Below, one piece after another: positions 25,445-33,974 of a stretch of DNA of 38,679 nt. The position numbers and the translations under genes were made by a program. The notes under the pieces were generated by a model. The model had not been told where the DNA came from. It worked only from the letters and a program-made list of their open reading frames with translations, and did not search any database. Numbering within the stretch: the first letter of the stretch is position 1; every line of letters begins with the position of its first letter. The DNA is from Desulfurococcales archaeon (GTDB lineage Archaea > Thermoproteota > Thermoprotei_A > Sulfolobales > Fervidicoccaceae), in NCBI GenBank assembly GCA_027048265.1, contig JALTXS010000161.1, positions 1 through 38,679 on the forward strand. Reading direction: 5' to 3'.

Positions 25445-26635
25445 TCACCCCCTGGGCTTATCCAGGCTATATATGTTGACATAGGCATAGTGACCTGTCC
25501 CACCAATGTTATGGGACAGGGCCCAGCCCCTCTCTATTACAGCCTGCCTCTCTTTTTCGACCTCCTGCCTAAGCTGCTTGGTCAGCTCCACAGCCATGCC
25601 CACACCCGTAGCAGCGATCGGATGGCCCTTGGCCTTGAGACCGCCGCTAAGGTTGACCTGAATTGGGCCTCCAACGTAGGTTTGCTCCTCTCTTATTAGG
25701 TTAACACCTTCGCCTCTCTTGGCGAATCCGAGGTCTTCGTACGCGAGTATCTCAGCGATGGTGAAACAGTCGTGAACCTCGGCCACGTCGAAGTATTTAA
25801 TCGGGTTACTTGGGTCCACACCCGCCTTCCTGTAGGCCATGTGAGCCGCCTCAACCGCTGCTCTTAGGCTTAGGAAGTTGTCCCTCTTGCTCAAGTTGCT
25901 CGTATCAGAAGCGTGGCCAATGGCCCTTATCCACACAGGTGTATCGGTTAGCTTCCGGGCAACGTCCTCCGATGCAAGTATGGCTGCGGCACTACCGTCG
26001 GTTATTGGGGAGCTGTCGAGAAGCTTCAGAGGCCAAGCCACGTATCGGGACTTCATGCACTCTTCCAGTGTTATCTTTTTGGGGAACTGGGCCTTTGGAT
26101 TGTATGAGCCATAATAGTGGTTCTTAACAGCTACCCTGCACAGGTCCTCCTCCGTGGCTCCGTATTTGTGCATGTATGCTGTCGCGTAAAGTGCGTAGTA
26201 TCCGGGGAATGTCAGGCCGAAGTTCTGGAACTCCCAGAAGTAGTTACCAGCTCTCCCTATGAACTCTACCACGGTGGGTGTGGGTGACTCGTTCATCTTC
26301 TCTATGCCCAGCGCCAGTACAATGTCAGCCTGACCACTCGCTATAATGTCATGGGCCAGCTTAATAGCCGAGCTTCCGGAGGCGCATGCAGCCTCCACGC
26401 GAGCAGTACCCTTAGGCGTGAGCCCACAGTACTCCCCCACAACTACAGCTGGGAGAGGCTCGCTACTCCACCCACCAGCGTTTGAAACAATAAAGTATTC
26501 TATGTCCTTCTGCTCCAAGCCCGCGTCGTCCAGGGCCTGGGAGACGCTTTCCCAGGCAAGCTCAGGGAAACTCACATCGTGCCTAACACCGAATTTAGAG
26601 TGACCTACCCCAACTATTGCAACGTTACGCACCAA
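25445..26635 (-). CDS. thiolase-like protein, SCP-x type
   Basis: 396 residues from TTG 26635, chosen because GGAGGGTG lies nine bases upstream; GTG 26644 (399 residues) directly abuts that site. The N-terminus VRNVAIVGVGHSKFG is typical of the family. VEAACASGSSA carries the nucleophilic cysteine (about residue 84), and GGLKAKGHPIAATG the conserved histidine. In place of the C-terminal cysteine loop of classical thiolases (CxGG) it has HNIGGTGHY, as in SCP-x-type archaeal thiolases. The DUF35 gene follows within six bases. The reaction is probably thiolytic cleavage or formation of a 3-oxoacyl-CoA, but chain-length preference cannot be told. It heads the operon with DUF35, acyl-CoA dehydrogenase and the hydratase/dehydrogenase fusion. 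Confidence 0.92.
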   Translation of the reverse strand: MVRNVAIVGVGHSKFGVRHDVSFPELAWESVSQALDDAGLEQKDIEYFIVSNAGGWSSEPLPAVVVGEYCGLTPKGTARVEAACASGSSAIKLAHDIIASGQADIVLALGIEKMNESPTPTVVEFIGRAGNYFWEFQNFGLTFPGYYALYATAYMHKYGATEEDLCRVAVKNHYYGSYNPKAQFPKKITLEECMKSRYVAWPLKLLDSSPITDGSAAAILASEDVARKLTDTPVWIRAIGHASDTSNLSKRDNFLSLRAAVEAAHMAYRKAGVDPSNPIKYFDVAEVHDCFTIAEILAYEDLGFAKRGEGVNLIREEQTYVGGPIQVNLSGGLKAKGHPIAATGVGMAVELTKQLRQEVEKERQAVIERGWALSHNIGGTGHYAYVNIYSLDKPRG

Positions 26636-26703
26636 GTCGGGCACCCTCCAGCAGGAGCATCTGGTAGTAGAAGTTGTGTTCTCTATTGGAGAATATGTTG
26701 TCC

Positions 26704-26724
26704 TCTTTATTTAAATTTAAAATA
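26704..26724. promoter_or_regulatory. bidirectional AT-rich promoter between thiolase operon and SCP2 gene
   Basis: The tract CTTTATTTAAATTTAAAATA (26704-26723) is nearly symmetric and lies about 70 bases from the thiolase start on one side and about 55 bases from the SCP2 GTG on the other. It can supply TATA boxes in both directions, which would tie expression of the two units together. Confidence 0.5.
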
Positions 26725-26775
26725 AATAAGAATAAATACAGAACCAGTGAACCATATTTCACACGGTGGATACCC

Positions 26776-27114
26776 GTGAGTGAGGAACTCCTTGCCCTTG
26801 CGAAAGGCGTGCTGGACAAGGCCAAGGCGAAGATGGCTGATGAGATAAAGGCCTGGAACAAGTCGTTCCAGATAGAGACCGAGGAGGGCGACAAGTTCTT
26901 CATAAAGATAGCAGATGGGGAGATTACACTAGACAAGGGGGAAATCGAGCGTCCCACCGCTACTCTTAAAATGAGCAGGGAGGTCTTGGAGAAGATTTTG
27001 AAAGGAGAAATGGACGCTATGGCCGCCTTTATAAGGGGAAAGATGAAGATTACCGGCAATGTTATCGAGACAGCTAATTTGAGGAAACTGATAGAGGCAG
27101 GGATAAAGGGCTAG
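26776..27114 (+). CDS. SCP2 sterol-carrier-like lipid/acyl-CoA binding protein
   Basis: 112 residues from GTG 26776 with GGTGG six bases upstream; the open frame extends to 26674 but that part is AT-rich promoter DNA. The chain is one SCP2 domain: a helix (LALAKGVLDKAKAKMADEI), strands FFIKIADGEITLDKG and TLKMSREVLEKILKGEMD, and AFIRGKMKITGN near the end. SCP2 domains have a hydrophobic tunnel for lipids and fatty acyl-CoA. It is divergent from the SCP-x-type thiolase operon, mirroring eukaryotic SCP-x, where thiolase and SCP2 are fused. A substrate-presenting role in acyl-CoA degradation is inferred. Confidence 0.9.
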   Translation: MSEELLALAKGVLDKAKAKMADEIKAWNKSFQIETEEGDKFFIKIADGEITLDKGEIERPTATLKMSREVLEKILKGEMDAMAAFIRGKMKITGNVIETANLRKLIEAGIKG

Positions 27115-27145
27115 CCACATGCGTGGCAATTTCTAACCTAAAATC

Positions 27146-27172
27146 ACAGTATTTATTATATATTGTTTCTTT
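27146..27172 (+). terminator. T-rich termination region after the SCP2 gene
   Basis: About 35 bases after the stop, CAGTATTTATTATATATTGTTTCTTT is T-rich on the coding strand, as expected of archaeal terminators. No stem is needed and none is clear. Confidence 0.3.
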
Positions 27173-27215
27173 GAAAGCTACATATTCTCCGCAGATGTTC
27201 TACATTGAGAGTTCC

Positions 27216-28421
27216 TTAGACTAAAAGCTCTACTGTAATCCCAGCGGCTCCTCCCAGGCCGTGGCATATGGAGGCCATTCCTCGAGAGCCCCCGTGTTTC
27301 TCGAGCACGTTGAGAAGCTCGATAAGTATCCGGGCCCCTGACATGCCCAGAGGATGGCCGACTGCGATGGCACCCCCATGAACGTTCAGGCGTTCTCTAG
27401 GTATGCCCAGGTGCTTCTCCAGTATTATCGTGTTCACCGCGAATGCCTCGTTGTTCTCCCAGAAGTCCACCTTATCTAGGCTCCAGCCGGTTTTTTCCAG
27501 CATCTTTTTAATAACCTTGACAGGCGCTATTGCGTACCTGTAGGGGGTCGTTGCCGCGTAGGCGTGGGCCACTATTCTTCCCTTCGGCTCCAGACCCAGC
27601 CTTTTTACCGCATCTCCTGAAGCCAGTAGCAGTGCAGCTGCTCCATCGCTTAGCTGGCTTGAGGTTCCCACAGTGTGTGGCCCCTCCTTTGTGAATATTG
27701 GGGGGAGGCGTGCCAGTTTCTCGGGGGTCAGACTGGGCCTTATACCCTCATCCGTCTCTAAGAGGGGCTGACCTCCACTGTCCTTTACAAGCGTGATCGT
27801 GTCTCTTATCAGGCCCTGTTCCCATGCATTGTGGGCCTTCCTGTGACTCTCTAGCGCAACCTCCTCAAGCTCGCTTCTCCCTATACCTTCCTCCCTCGCC
27901 ACCCTATCCGCCTCCTCGCCCATGACCATATTGTAAATGGGGTCATAGAGGCCGTCCTTGACCATCGAGTCTTCCAAAGGTAGGGATTTATCGAATATCA
28001 GGTGTTTTATGCCCCACCTGAGCCTTGGCCCGGGCAGAAGGAAGGGAGCATAGCTCATAGACTCCATTCCACCGGCAATAACCACGTCGTAGTCACCAGC
28101 CGCTATGTATTGAGACGCCGTTATGACGGCGGTCAGGCCGCTCGCGCAAACCATATCCACGTTCATTGCGTCAATCTCCTCAGGCACACCCGCGGCGAGA
28201 GCCGCTTGCCTCGCGGTGTTCATACCGGTTCCAGCTCTTATCACCTGGCCCATGATGACTAGATTTATTGACTCGGGTGGCACCTGTGTTCTCTTTATAA
28301 GGTCACTTATGACGGTGCTTGCCAGCTTGGCGGGATGTATGCCCTTGTAGGCTCCCCCGAACCTGCCTATAGGTGTCCTTAATCCTCCTACTATGTAAAC
28401 TTCTTTGGTCAATTTGACCAC
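27216..28421 (-). CDS. acetyl-CoA C-acetyltransferase (acetoacetyl-CoA thiolase)
   Basis: 401 residues with all classical thiolase landmarks: LRTPIGRFGGAYKGI at the N-terminus, NVDMVCASGLTAV with the nucleophile Cys92, WENNEAFAV, GGAIAVGHPLGMSGAR with the catalytic His, and SICHGLGGAAG with the second active-site Cys. It cleaves acetoacetyl-CoA to two acetyl-CoA or runs in reverse. It would use the product of the hydratase/dehydrogenase fusion. Unlike the SCP-x-type thiolase it has no DUF35 neighbour. GTG 28421 has only a weak ribosome site. It is monocistronic here, facing the SCP2 gene tail to tail. Confidence 0.96.
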   Translation of the reverse strand: MVKLTKEVYIVGGLRTPIGRFGGAYKGIHPAKLASTVISDLIKRTQVPPESINLVIMGQVIRAGTGMNTARQAALAAGVPEEIDAMNVDMVCASGLTAVITASQYIAAGDYDVVIAGGMESMSYAPFLLPGPRLRWGIKHLIFDKSLPLEDSMVKDGLYDPIYNMVMGEEADRVAREEGIGRSELEEVALESHRKAHNAWEQGLIRDTITLVKDSGGQPLLETDEGIRPSLTPEKLARLPPIFTKEGPHTVGTSSQLSDGAAALLLASGDAVKRLGLEPKGRIVAHAYAATTPYRYAIAPVKVIKKMLEKTGWSLDKVDFWENNEAFAVNTIILEKHLGIPRERLNVHGGAIAVGHPLGMSGARILIELLNVLEKHGGSRGMASICHGLGGAAGITVELLV

Positions 28422-28633
28422 TCTCTGGAAATGGTCTCTTGATGGTTTTCTGCATGCTTTTCTATTATGGGTTTGCCGTTGAGCTTAACGACTATAGACT
28501 AAACGCAGTGTAAGAAGAAGCTGGGCAACCGTGTTTCTAGGTAGCATGGTTGAATTCTATTAAATTTCTATGAGCGGGCTATAGACGCTTAAGATGCTTG
28601 GTGAGAAAAAGCCTTAGAGAGAAAATTTTGTGC

Positions 28634-28641
28634 CAAAAAAC
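28634..28641 (-). terminator. T-tract terminator of the fumarase gene
   Basis: On the minus strand CACGTGTTTTTTGGC follows the fumarase stop by about 40 bases, giving a T6 run. The interval 28422-28677 otherwise holds the thiolase promoter region and no gene I can support. Confidence 0.35.
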
Positions 28642-28677
28642 ACGTGGGGACCATCCATCCTGTTTTTTTGAGTTTGT

Positions 28678-30003
28678 TTATGGTATTCCTGGCTGTGTTA
28701 GCTTTTTGAGGTCAAGGAGCCTCTCTATCTCATCCTCGCTAAGGCCCGCTGCCTTAAGCGCTTCTCGAACGCTCTTCCCCTCGTATATCATCTTTGACAG
28801 TTCCGCTGCCTTATCGTATCCTATCTTCGGGGACAGTACTGTTATTAGTGCTTGGCTGTTCTCCGCGAGAGTCTTCATCCTCTCCAGGTTGGGTCTTAGG
28901 GTCTCTATAGCCTGCTCCGACAGCTTGTCCATGGCCTCGGCGAGTAACTTCGCCTGCCTTATTATGAGGTACCCAGAGAGCGGGAGGCCCATGCTAAGCT
29001 CGAGCTCTCCGAGAAGACTGGCATTGGTTAGGCTCTGCTCCATTCCCATTACATGTGAGGAGGCCTGCATTACTGCCTCTACTGTGACCGGGTTCACCTT
29101 ACCAGGCATTATGCTGCTGCCCGGCACCTTTTGGGGCATGTCTATCTCATTGAACCCAGTGTTGGGGCCCGAGTACATTAGCCTGAGGTCCTGCGAAAGC
29201 CTCCACAGGTCTACTGCAATGGCCTTGTATATTGATGAGAGTATGAGCAGGTCGCTTAGGCTCCTCATCGCCCTGAACCGGCTCTTCGCAGGTTTGTAGG
29301 TCCTCTTGGTAGTCTCCGATATGTAACCTATCGCTAGCTCAGCGTAACGTGGGTGGGAGTTCAGCCCTGTGCCCACGGCAGTGCCTCCTAAGGGAAGCTC
29401 CATTACATTTTCAACCGCTTTTAGAAACATTTCAAGATCCTTCTCCAGGGCGTTCGCCCAAGCGTCCAGCTCCTGGCCAAGCGTAACGGGTAGCGCGTCC
29501 CTCAGGTGAGTCCTGCCTGGCTTAACAGCATCTTGGGTTTCCTCCGCCTTTTTCCTAAGCGTTCCTATGAGGTTCTCAAGCGATGGTTTTAATTGGCCCA
29601 GGGCCGTCTCAACGGCAGCTATGCGTATCACAGTAGGTATGACGTCGTTACTAGACTGGCCCATGTTTACATGGTCGTTCGGGTGAACGTCCTTTCCAAG
29701 CTTCTCCGATGCCTTAAGGGCTATGACCTCGTTGGCGTTCATGTTAAGACCCGTTCCCGAGCCCGTTTGGAAGACGTCAACCTGTATCAAGTCATCATAC
29801 TTGCCCTCAGCCAGCTCTAGTGCGGTCTCCATTATTGCATCTGCCAACTGGGGTTCTAGGAGGCCAAGCTGCTTATTGGCTTTAGCTGCAGCGTACTTTA
29901 CTATTCCTATGGCCCATATCATCTCTCTTGGTATACGGGTTCCCGTGTTGAGAAACACCTTCTTGGCATTTTCCACGTATTTCATTTTCTTCAATCTGGT
30001 CAC
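28678..30003 (-). CDS. fumC: fumarate hydratase, class II
   Basis: 441 residues as read from GTG 30003. Landmarks of the fumarase/aspartase superfamily are present: GSGTGLNMNANEV, NMGQSSNDVIPT, GRTHLRDALPVTLGQE, and the signature GSSIMPGKVNPV on the mobile active-site loop. NMGQSSND and THL hold the conserved catalytic residues. The ~25-residue N-terminal DSMGEVEVPADALYGAQ segment of bacterial enzymes is missing; short crenarchaeal fumarases of about 438 residues are known, so this looks lineage-typical, not truncated. The start may be TTG 29994 (GGTGA five bases upstream) or ATG 29985. It interconverts fumarate and malate and links to the succinate dehydrogenase genes downstream. Confidence 0.95.
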   Translation of the reverse strand: MTRLKKMKYVENAKKVFLNTGTRIPREMIWAIGIVKYAAAKANKQLGLLEPQLADAIMETALELAEGKYDDLIQVDVFQTGSGTGLNMNANEVIALKASEKLGKDVHPNDHVNMGQSSNDVIPTVIRIAAVETALGQLKPSLENLIGTLRKKAEETQDAVKPGRTHLRDALPVTLGQELDAWANALEKDLEMFLKAVENVMELPLGGTAVGTGLNSHPRYAELAIGYISETTKRTYKPAKSRFRAMRSLSDLLILSSIYKAIAVDLWRLSQDLRLMYSGPNTGFNEIDMPQKVPGSSIMPGKVNPVTVEAVMQASSHVMGMEQSLTNASLLGELELSMGLPLSGYLIIRQAKLLAEAMDKLSEQAIETLRPNLERMKTLAENSQALITVLSPKIGYDKAAELSKMIYEGKSVREALKAAGLSEDEIERLLDLKKLTQPGIP

Positions 30004-30048
30004 CCTACGGGAGAAGTCTGGGGACCTAAATGAATACTATGTCAATGG

Positions 30049-30062
30049 AGGATATATATCGG
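30049..30062. promoter_or_regulatory. palindromic TATA element between fumarase and MDR genes
   Basis: GATATATATC (30051-30060) is a perfect palindrome about 50 bases from the fumarase start and 56 bases from the divergent MDR start, both compatible with a shared bidirectional promoter. Confidence 0.45.
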
Positions 30063-30115
30063 CTTTCTAGAATCTATAGATCAGCTGCTCATAACAAGAC
30101 CATAGGTGAGGAGCC

Positions 30116-31138
30116 TTGAAAGCCATAGTCCAAACAGGTTACGGGGAACCAGAAATGCTGGTCGAGAGAGACGTTGACACACCCACGCCAGGGGAGGGCG
30201 AGGTTCTTGTAAGAGTAGCCGGATGCGGGGTTTGTTACAGGGACACGCTTGTCAGAAGGGGCCATATGAAGGCTAGGCTACCAGTGATACCCGGCCACGA
30301 GCTGGCAGGCCAAGTCGTGGAGGTGGGTGAGGGTGTCGAGGGACTAAATAAGGGTGATAGTGTAGCCTCACTTATCTACACCTTCCCCAGGAACTGCAAA
30401 AGGGGGGAAGAGAACCTCTGCCGCGGTAACCAGTGGCTCGGCGAGGATAGAGATGGTTGCTACGCAGAGTACGTGAGCCTCCCCTACTGGTCGCTAGTTA
30501 AGATTGGGGCGCATGGTGAGGCACCTCTGGAGTCTTATAGCTTCGCTGCTTGTATAGTTGGCACCGCTTATAGGGCGCTAAAACAGAGGGCCAAGGCTGT
30601 CGAAGGCGAGACCGTCCTTGTCACAGGAGCTGGCGGTGGGCTTGGCTTACACTCTGTTCAGGTTGCCCGGGCCCTAGGACTTAGGGTTATAGCAGTCACG
30701 AGGAGCGAGGAGAAGGCTCGCATACTAGAATCTCTAGGAGTCGACCATGTGGTTGTGTATGGGTCGGAGGGCTTTTCGCAAGAGGTGAAGAAGCTCACCG
30801 ACGGCGATGGAGCTGATATTGTGCTTGAAAACGTTGGCGGCCCAACGTTGGACCAGTCTCTGCGCAGTGTTAGGAGGGGAGGACGCGTTATACTGACAGG
30901 TAATGTGGACCCTAGGCCTCAGCAGGTGCTGCTGGGTTTGGTTATATTGAAAGAGGCTGGTGTGTTGGGCTCCCTTAACTCTACCTTGAGAGACCTAGAG
31001 GAGGCCGTAAGATTGTTGAGTAGCGGAGCGGTAAAGCCTGTTTATAAGAGCATACCTCTTAGTGTTGATGAGGTTCGGCAGGCTCACTCTTTGCTTGAAG
31101 CGGGTAGGGCTCATGGTAGGATTGTAATCGTACCATGA
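30116..31138 (+). CDS. MDR-family reductase, acryloyl-CoA-reductase-like
   Basis: 340 residues from TTG 30116 (AGGTGAGGAG upstream). GroES-like N-terminal domain with CGVCYRDTL (Cys40), PVIPGHELAG (His61, Glu62), then a Rossmann domain with TGAGGGLGLHSVQVA (about 170-184). Only two cysteines (94 and 102) remain where zinc alcohol dehydrogenases have four structural-zinc ligands. From memory the sequence resembles the Sulfolobus NADPH acryloyl-CoA reductase of the 3-hydroxypropionate/4-hydroxybutyrate cycle, including a CYRD near the start and GNVDP with LG..ILK after the cofactor domain. That is recollection, not a search. A zinc-dependent alcohol dehydrogenase is the alternative. The AidB-like acyl-CoA dehydrogenase follows on the same strand, consistent with acyl-CoA chemistry. 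Confidence 0.8.
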   Translation: MKAIVQTGYGEPEMLVERDVDTPTPGEGEVLVRVAGCGVCYRDTLVRRGHMKARLPVIPGHELAGQVVEVGEGVEGLNKGDSVASLIYTFPRNCKRGEENLCRGNQWLGEDRDGCYAEYVSLPYWSLVKIGAHGEAPLESYSFAACIVGTAYRALKQRAKAVEGETVLVTGAGGGLGLHSVQVARALGLRVIAVTRSEEKARILESLGVDHVVVYGSEGFSQEVKKLTDGDGADIVLENVGGPTLDQSLRSVRRGGRVILTGNVDPRPQQVLLGLVILKEAGVLGSLNSTLRDLEEAVRLLSSGAVKPVYKSIPLSVDEVRQAHSLLEAGRAHGRIVIVP

Positions 31139-31272
31139 GCGTTTTTTCCCACTTAGCACCCTTTTCACCCCTCCCCCGCGTTCTGCTAGGGGGTCTTAGG
31201 CCAGTTGTTTTGGGCAATGGATAAGTAGTTATCCGAAGATTTTTTGAGTGTAAAGTGGCAGGGTGCTTCCCC

Positions 31273-32937
31273 ATGCCTCTTAAAGGAATAGAAGATATTA
31301 GCCTTGCCTACGGTCTTGACCATTACAAGCTTGACTACCCTTTCCGCAATATGCTGTCAGCATTCCTCGGATACGAACCCGACTTAAGCGACCTAGGTAG
31401 GTTTGTGGGTAGGGAAGTCTATGAGGTAGCTTATCGAGTAGATAGGCTAAGTGAGCCTATCTTGCTCAACTGGTCCGTTTATGGCAGCGAACTCGATACA
31501 GTGTGGCTAGATCCCCGTGAGAGAGAGGTACTTGTCAGCCTTGTACGCGACTATGGTGTTAACAGATCCCCATTCCAGGGGAAGTCCTGGCTTGAGCATT
31601 ATGCCGGGATTTACCTTGTAGGTGACCCGGGTATCTCTTGCATATTGACAATAACAATCCAGACAGCCTACGCTCTCTATAAGTATGCCCAGGATGGGCT
31701 AAGGGATCTTTACAAGGGACTCACTGGTATCTCCAGCGATGTTCGCTGGGGTGCAACCTGGTTCACCGAAGTTCAGGGAGGAAGCGACCTAGGAGCCAAC
31801 GTTACAAAGGCTGAGAATGTGGGTGGGGTGTGGAGGCTGTCTGGGTACAAGTACTTTGCAAGTGGTGCTGGCCTGGCTGATATAGCTTTGGTTACCGCTA
31901 GGCCTCCTGGCTCTAGGCCAGGCGCTAAGGGGTTGGCGCTGTTCGCTGTTCCCCGTATTAACAGCAATGGGTCGCTGAATTACAGGGTTAGGAGGCTTAA
32001 GTGGAAAAGTGGCACAGTCTCGGTTCCCACGGGTGAGGTTGAGCTTCTTGGGAGTGAGGCATATCTTATAGGTGATCTCGACAAGGGTATCTACTATACT
32101 ATGGAGGACCTCATGGTTTCGAGGCTCGCGAACTCCATAGGGGCGCTCGGGATTGCCAGAAAAGCGTATATTGAGGCATACGGATTCTCCCAGGTTAGAA
32201 GAGCGTTTGGGAAGAGAATCATAGAACACCCTCTTCTCGCCCGAGACTTGCTCGAAGCAGAGCTGGGCATCGAAGCAGGCCTCGCACTTGCACTCAAGGC
32301 TATAGACTCTTTTGATAAATCATGGAGAAAAAAGCCTCCATACGACGACGATTATCATTATGCCAGGCTACTCACACACATGGCCAAGAACTTCACCGCA
32401 GACATAGCCGCGGACGTGACCAGGCGGGCAATGGAGATCTACGGTGGTATCGGTTTCCTCCACGAGTTCCCCATAGAAAGGTGGCACAGGGAGGCTCTAA
32501 TAACACCAATTTGGGAGGGCACGAGCAACATACAAGCCCTGGATATGCTTGAGGCCATGGTTAAGAAGAACGCTCATACAAGGCTGATAGAAGACCTTGA
32601 AAACATGGTCACGTCTAGTTACTGGGTGGCTAGTCGTAGACTGGGAGAGGAACTTCTGGAGATGGCGGGAAAGGCGCTTCGCTCGATAGGAGAGGACTCT
32701 TACAGGGCGCAGTGGACGGCTAAAAACGTCCTCGACACGCTGGCTAAAACAGTAGCCATTGCAGGGCTAATATGGCTCTCGGGAAAGACGGGAAACGAGC
32801 TGCTCACCATGTCAGGGGAGCTTTACTTTTCAAACACTTTTAGAGATAGAAGACTGGATGCAGCCGTCCGTGAAGTGAGAGAAATAATAAGCCTTGGGGG
32901 AATGCTTGAAGAAGTTGACTGGCATTCTAAGGATTGA
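31273..32937 (+). CDS. AidB-like acyl-CoA dehydrogenase
   Basis: 554 residues from ATG 31273, with GGGTG eight bases upstream; GTG 31255 would add six. It is longer than ordinary acyl-CoA dehydrogenases because of an extra C-terminal helical part, as in AidB and related long ACADs. Landmarks: WFTEVQGGSDLGANVTKAE (flavin site), KYFASGAGLADIALVTARPPG, RRAFGKRIIEHPL, MEIYGGIGFLHEFPIERWHRE, and IWEGTSNIQALDM with the catalytic-type glutamate. It probably oxidises an acyl-CoA; DNA-binding as in E. coli AidB cannot be judged. It follows the MDR reductase gene by 134 bases on the same strand and converges on sdhB. Confidence 0.9.
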   Translation: MPLKGIEDISLAYGLDHYKLDYPFRNMLSAFLGYEPDLSDLGRFVGREVYEVAYRVDRLSEPILLNWSVYGSELDTVWLDPREREVLVSLVRDYGVNRSPFQGKSWLEHYAGIYLVGDPGISCILTITIQTAYALYKYAQDGLRDLYKGLTGISSDVRWGATWFTEVQGGSDLGANVTKAENVGGVWRLSGYKYFASGAGLADIALVTARPPGSRPGAKGLALFAVPRINSNGSLNYRVRRLKWKSGTVSVPTGEVELLGSEAYLIGDLDKGIYYTMEDLMVSRLANSIGALGIARKAYIEAYGFSQVRRAFGKRIIEHPLLARDLLEAELGIEAGLALALKAIDSFDKSWRKKPPYDDDYHYARLLTHMAKNFTADIAADVTRRAMEIYGGIGFLHEFPIERWHREALITPIWEGTSNIQALDMLEAMVKKNAHTRLIEDLENMVTSSYWVASRRLGEELLEMAGKALRSIGEDSYRAQWTAKNVLDTLAKTVAIAGLIWLSGKTGNELLTMSGELYFSNTFRDRRLDAAVREVREIISLGGMLEEVDWHSKD

Positions 32938-32977
32938 ATAACTGGATTAGACCTCTAGTTTTGTTTCCAGCTTCTTA

Positions 32978-33018
32978 TTTTTCACACAACCTCTAGCCAT
33001 TTCGTTCAATGTGAAAAA
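32978..33018. terminator. bidirectional terminator between AidB-like gene and sdhB
   Basis: TTTTTCACA (32978-32986) and TGTGAAAAA (33010-33018) form a 9-base inverted repeat with a 23-base loop. Both arms present T-runs on the outgoing strand of each convergent gene, which suits termination from both sides. Confidence 0.5.
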
Positions 33019-33020
33019 TT

Positions 33021-33968
33021 TTATGAAGACGTTATTGTACGGAGGTAGTCTCTTAGAGCCTGTGCCACGTATGGCAGGTCCTGCTCAAGCTCCTGGGCTG
33101 TCTCCTCAAGGTGCTTGACAAGCAGGCTCTTATCCTCCACGGTTGGCTTAGGAGCATCCCCCACATCGACGTAGCGTACTGTAGTTGGAGTCGCTACGTG
33201 GGTTGGTTTCTTCTCTCTCCTAGCTCCAGCAGTGAGTGCAACTAGTTTTGAGCGGAGGAGCTGTATTCCCTGAGCGGGATCGACTCCCTTGGGACAGGCG
33301 GCTGAGCAGGAGCCAGCGAAGTGGCATCTCCACACGCCGTGCTTGTCGTCTACTTTCTCCAGCCTGAGCCTAAGACCCTCGTCCCTAACGTCGGTGACCC
33401 ATCTATAGGCCTGTCCCAGTGCCTGTGGTCCTAGGAACTTCTTGTCGATCGCGACCACGGGGCACGCAGCGTAGCATAAGCCGCACATTATACAGTAGGA
33501 GAACCTGATTATCTTGTTCAGCTCGTCAGGCGGCATATAGTACTCTCTGTAGGGCTCTTCGTTCTCCTTCTTGCTCTCCCTCACTATATAGGGCATGATG
33601 TCCCTATGCTTCTTGAAGAAGTCACCGAAGTCCGTTATCAGGTCCCTTAGGACTGGGAAGTTAGGCAGGGGCTCTATAGTGACGGTATCTGTCCCGAGAT
33701 CCAGGAGCTGGGTCTCGCATGCGAGGCGAGGCATCTTGTTTATAAGCATGCCACAGCTTCCGCAGGCCCCCATTCTGCACGAGTATCTCATGGCTAGTGT
33801 GTGGTCTTGCTCAGCCTTTATCCTGAGCAGCGCGTCCAGCACGGTGGTTCCCTTCTTAGCCTCCACTCTGTACTCCTGCCACCACCTCCTACCAGTCTCG
33901 GGATCGTATCTCCTCACCCTTATCTTGACTACCCGCGTAGCGGGCCTGCCGTTACCATTGACGCCCAT
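33021..33968 (-). CDS. sdhB: succinate dehydrogenase iron-sulfur subunit
   Basis: 315 residues. The plant-type ferredoxin domain has CRMGACGSCG with a distal Cys in PRLAC for [2Fe-2S]. CIMCGLCYAACP binds [4Fe-4S] and CHFAGSCSAACPKGV binds the third cluster, in the order of classical SDH/fumarate reductase. The C-terminus (about 60 residues, charged) extends past the usual end. ATG 33968 has GGGTGAT upstream. It passes electrons from SdhA's FAD to quinone. It is the last gene of the A-C-D-B operon, seven bases after the small anchor gene. Confidence 0.97.
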   Translation of the reverse strand: MGVNGNGRPATRVVKIRVRRYDPETGRRWWQEYRVEAKKGTTVLDALLRIKAEQDHTLAMRYSCRMGACGSCGMLINKMPRLACETQLLDLGTDTVTIEPLPNFPVLRDLITDFGDFFKKHRDIMPYIVRESKKENEEPYREYYMPPDELNKIIRFSYCIMCGLCYAACPVVAIDKKFLGPQALGQAYRWVTDVRDEGLRLRLEKVDDKHGVWRCHFAGSCSAACPKGVDPAQGIQLLRSKLVALTAGARREKKPTHVATPTTVRYVDVGDAPKPTVEDKSLLVKHLEETAQELEQDLPYVAQALRDYLRTITSS

Positions 33969-33974
33969 CCATAA

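Noticed and set aside
26674..26775. N-terminal extension of the SCP2 frame starting at 26674
   Set aside because: It is AT-rich promoter-like DNA, and GTG 26776 has a good ribosome site and matches the domain start.
28678..30003. Fumarase as an N-terminally truncated pseudogene
   Set aside because: The bacterial N-terminal segment is missing, but the upstream DNA is a promoter region, all catalytic motifs are intact and short crenarchaeal fumarases are known.
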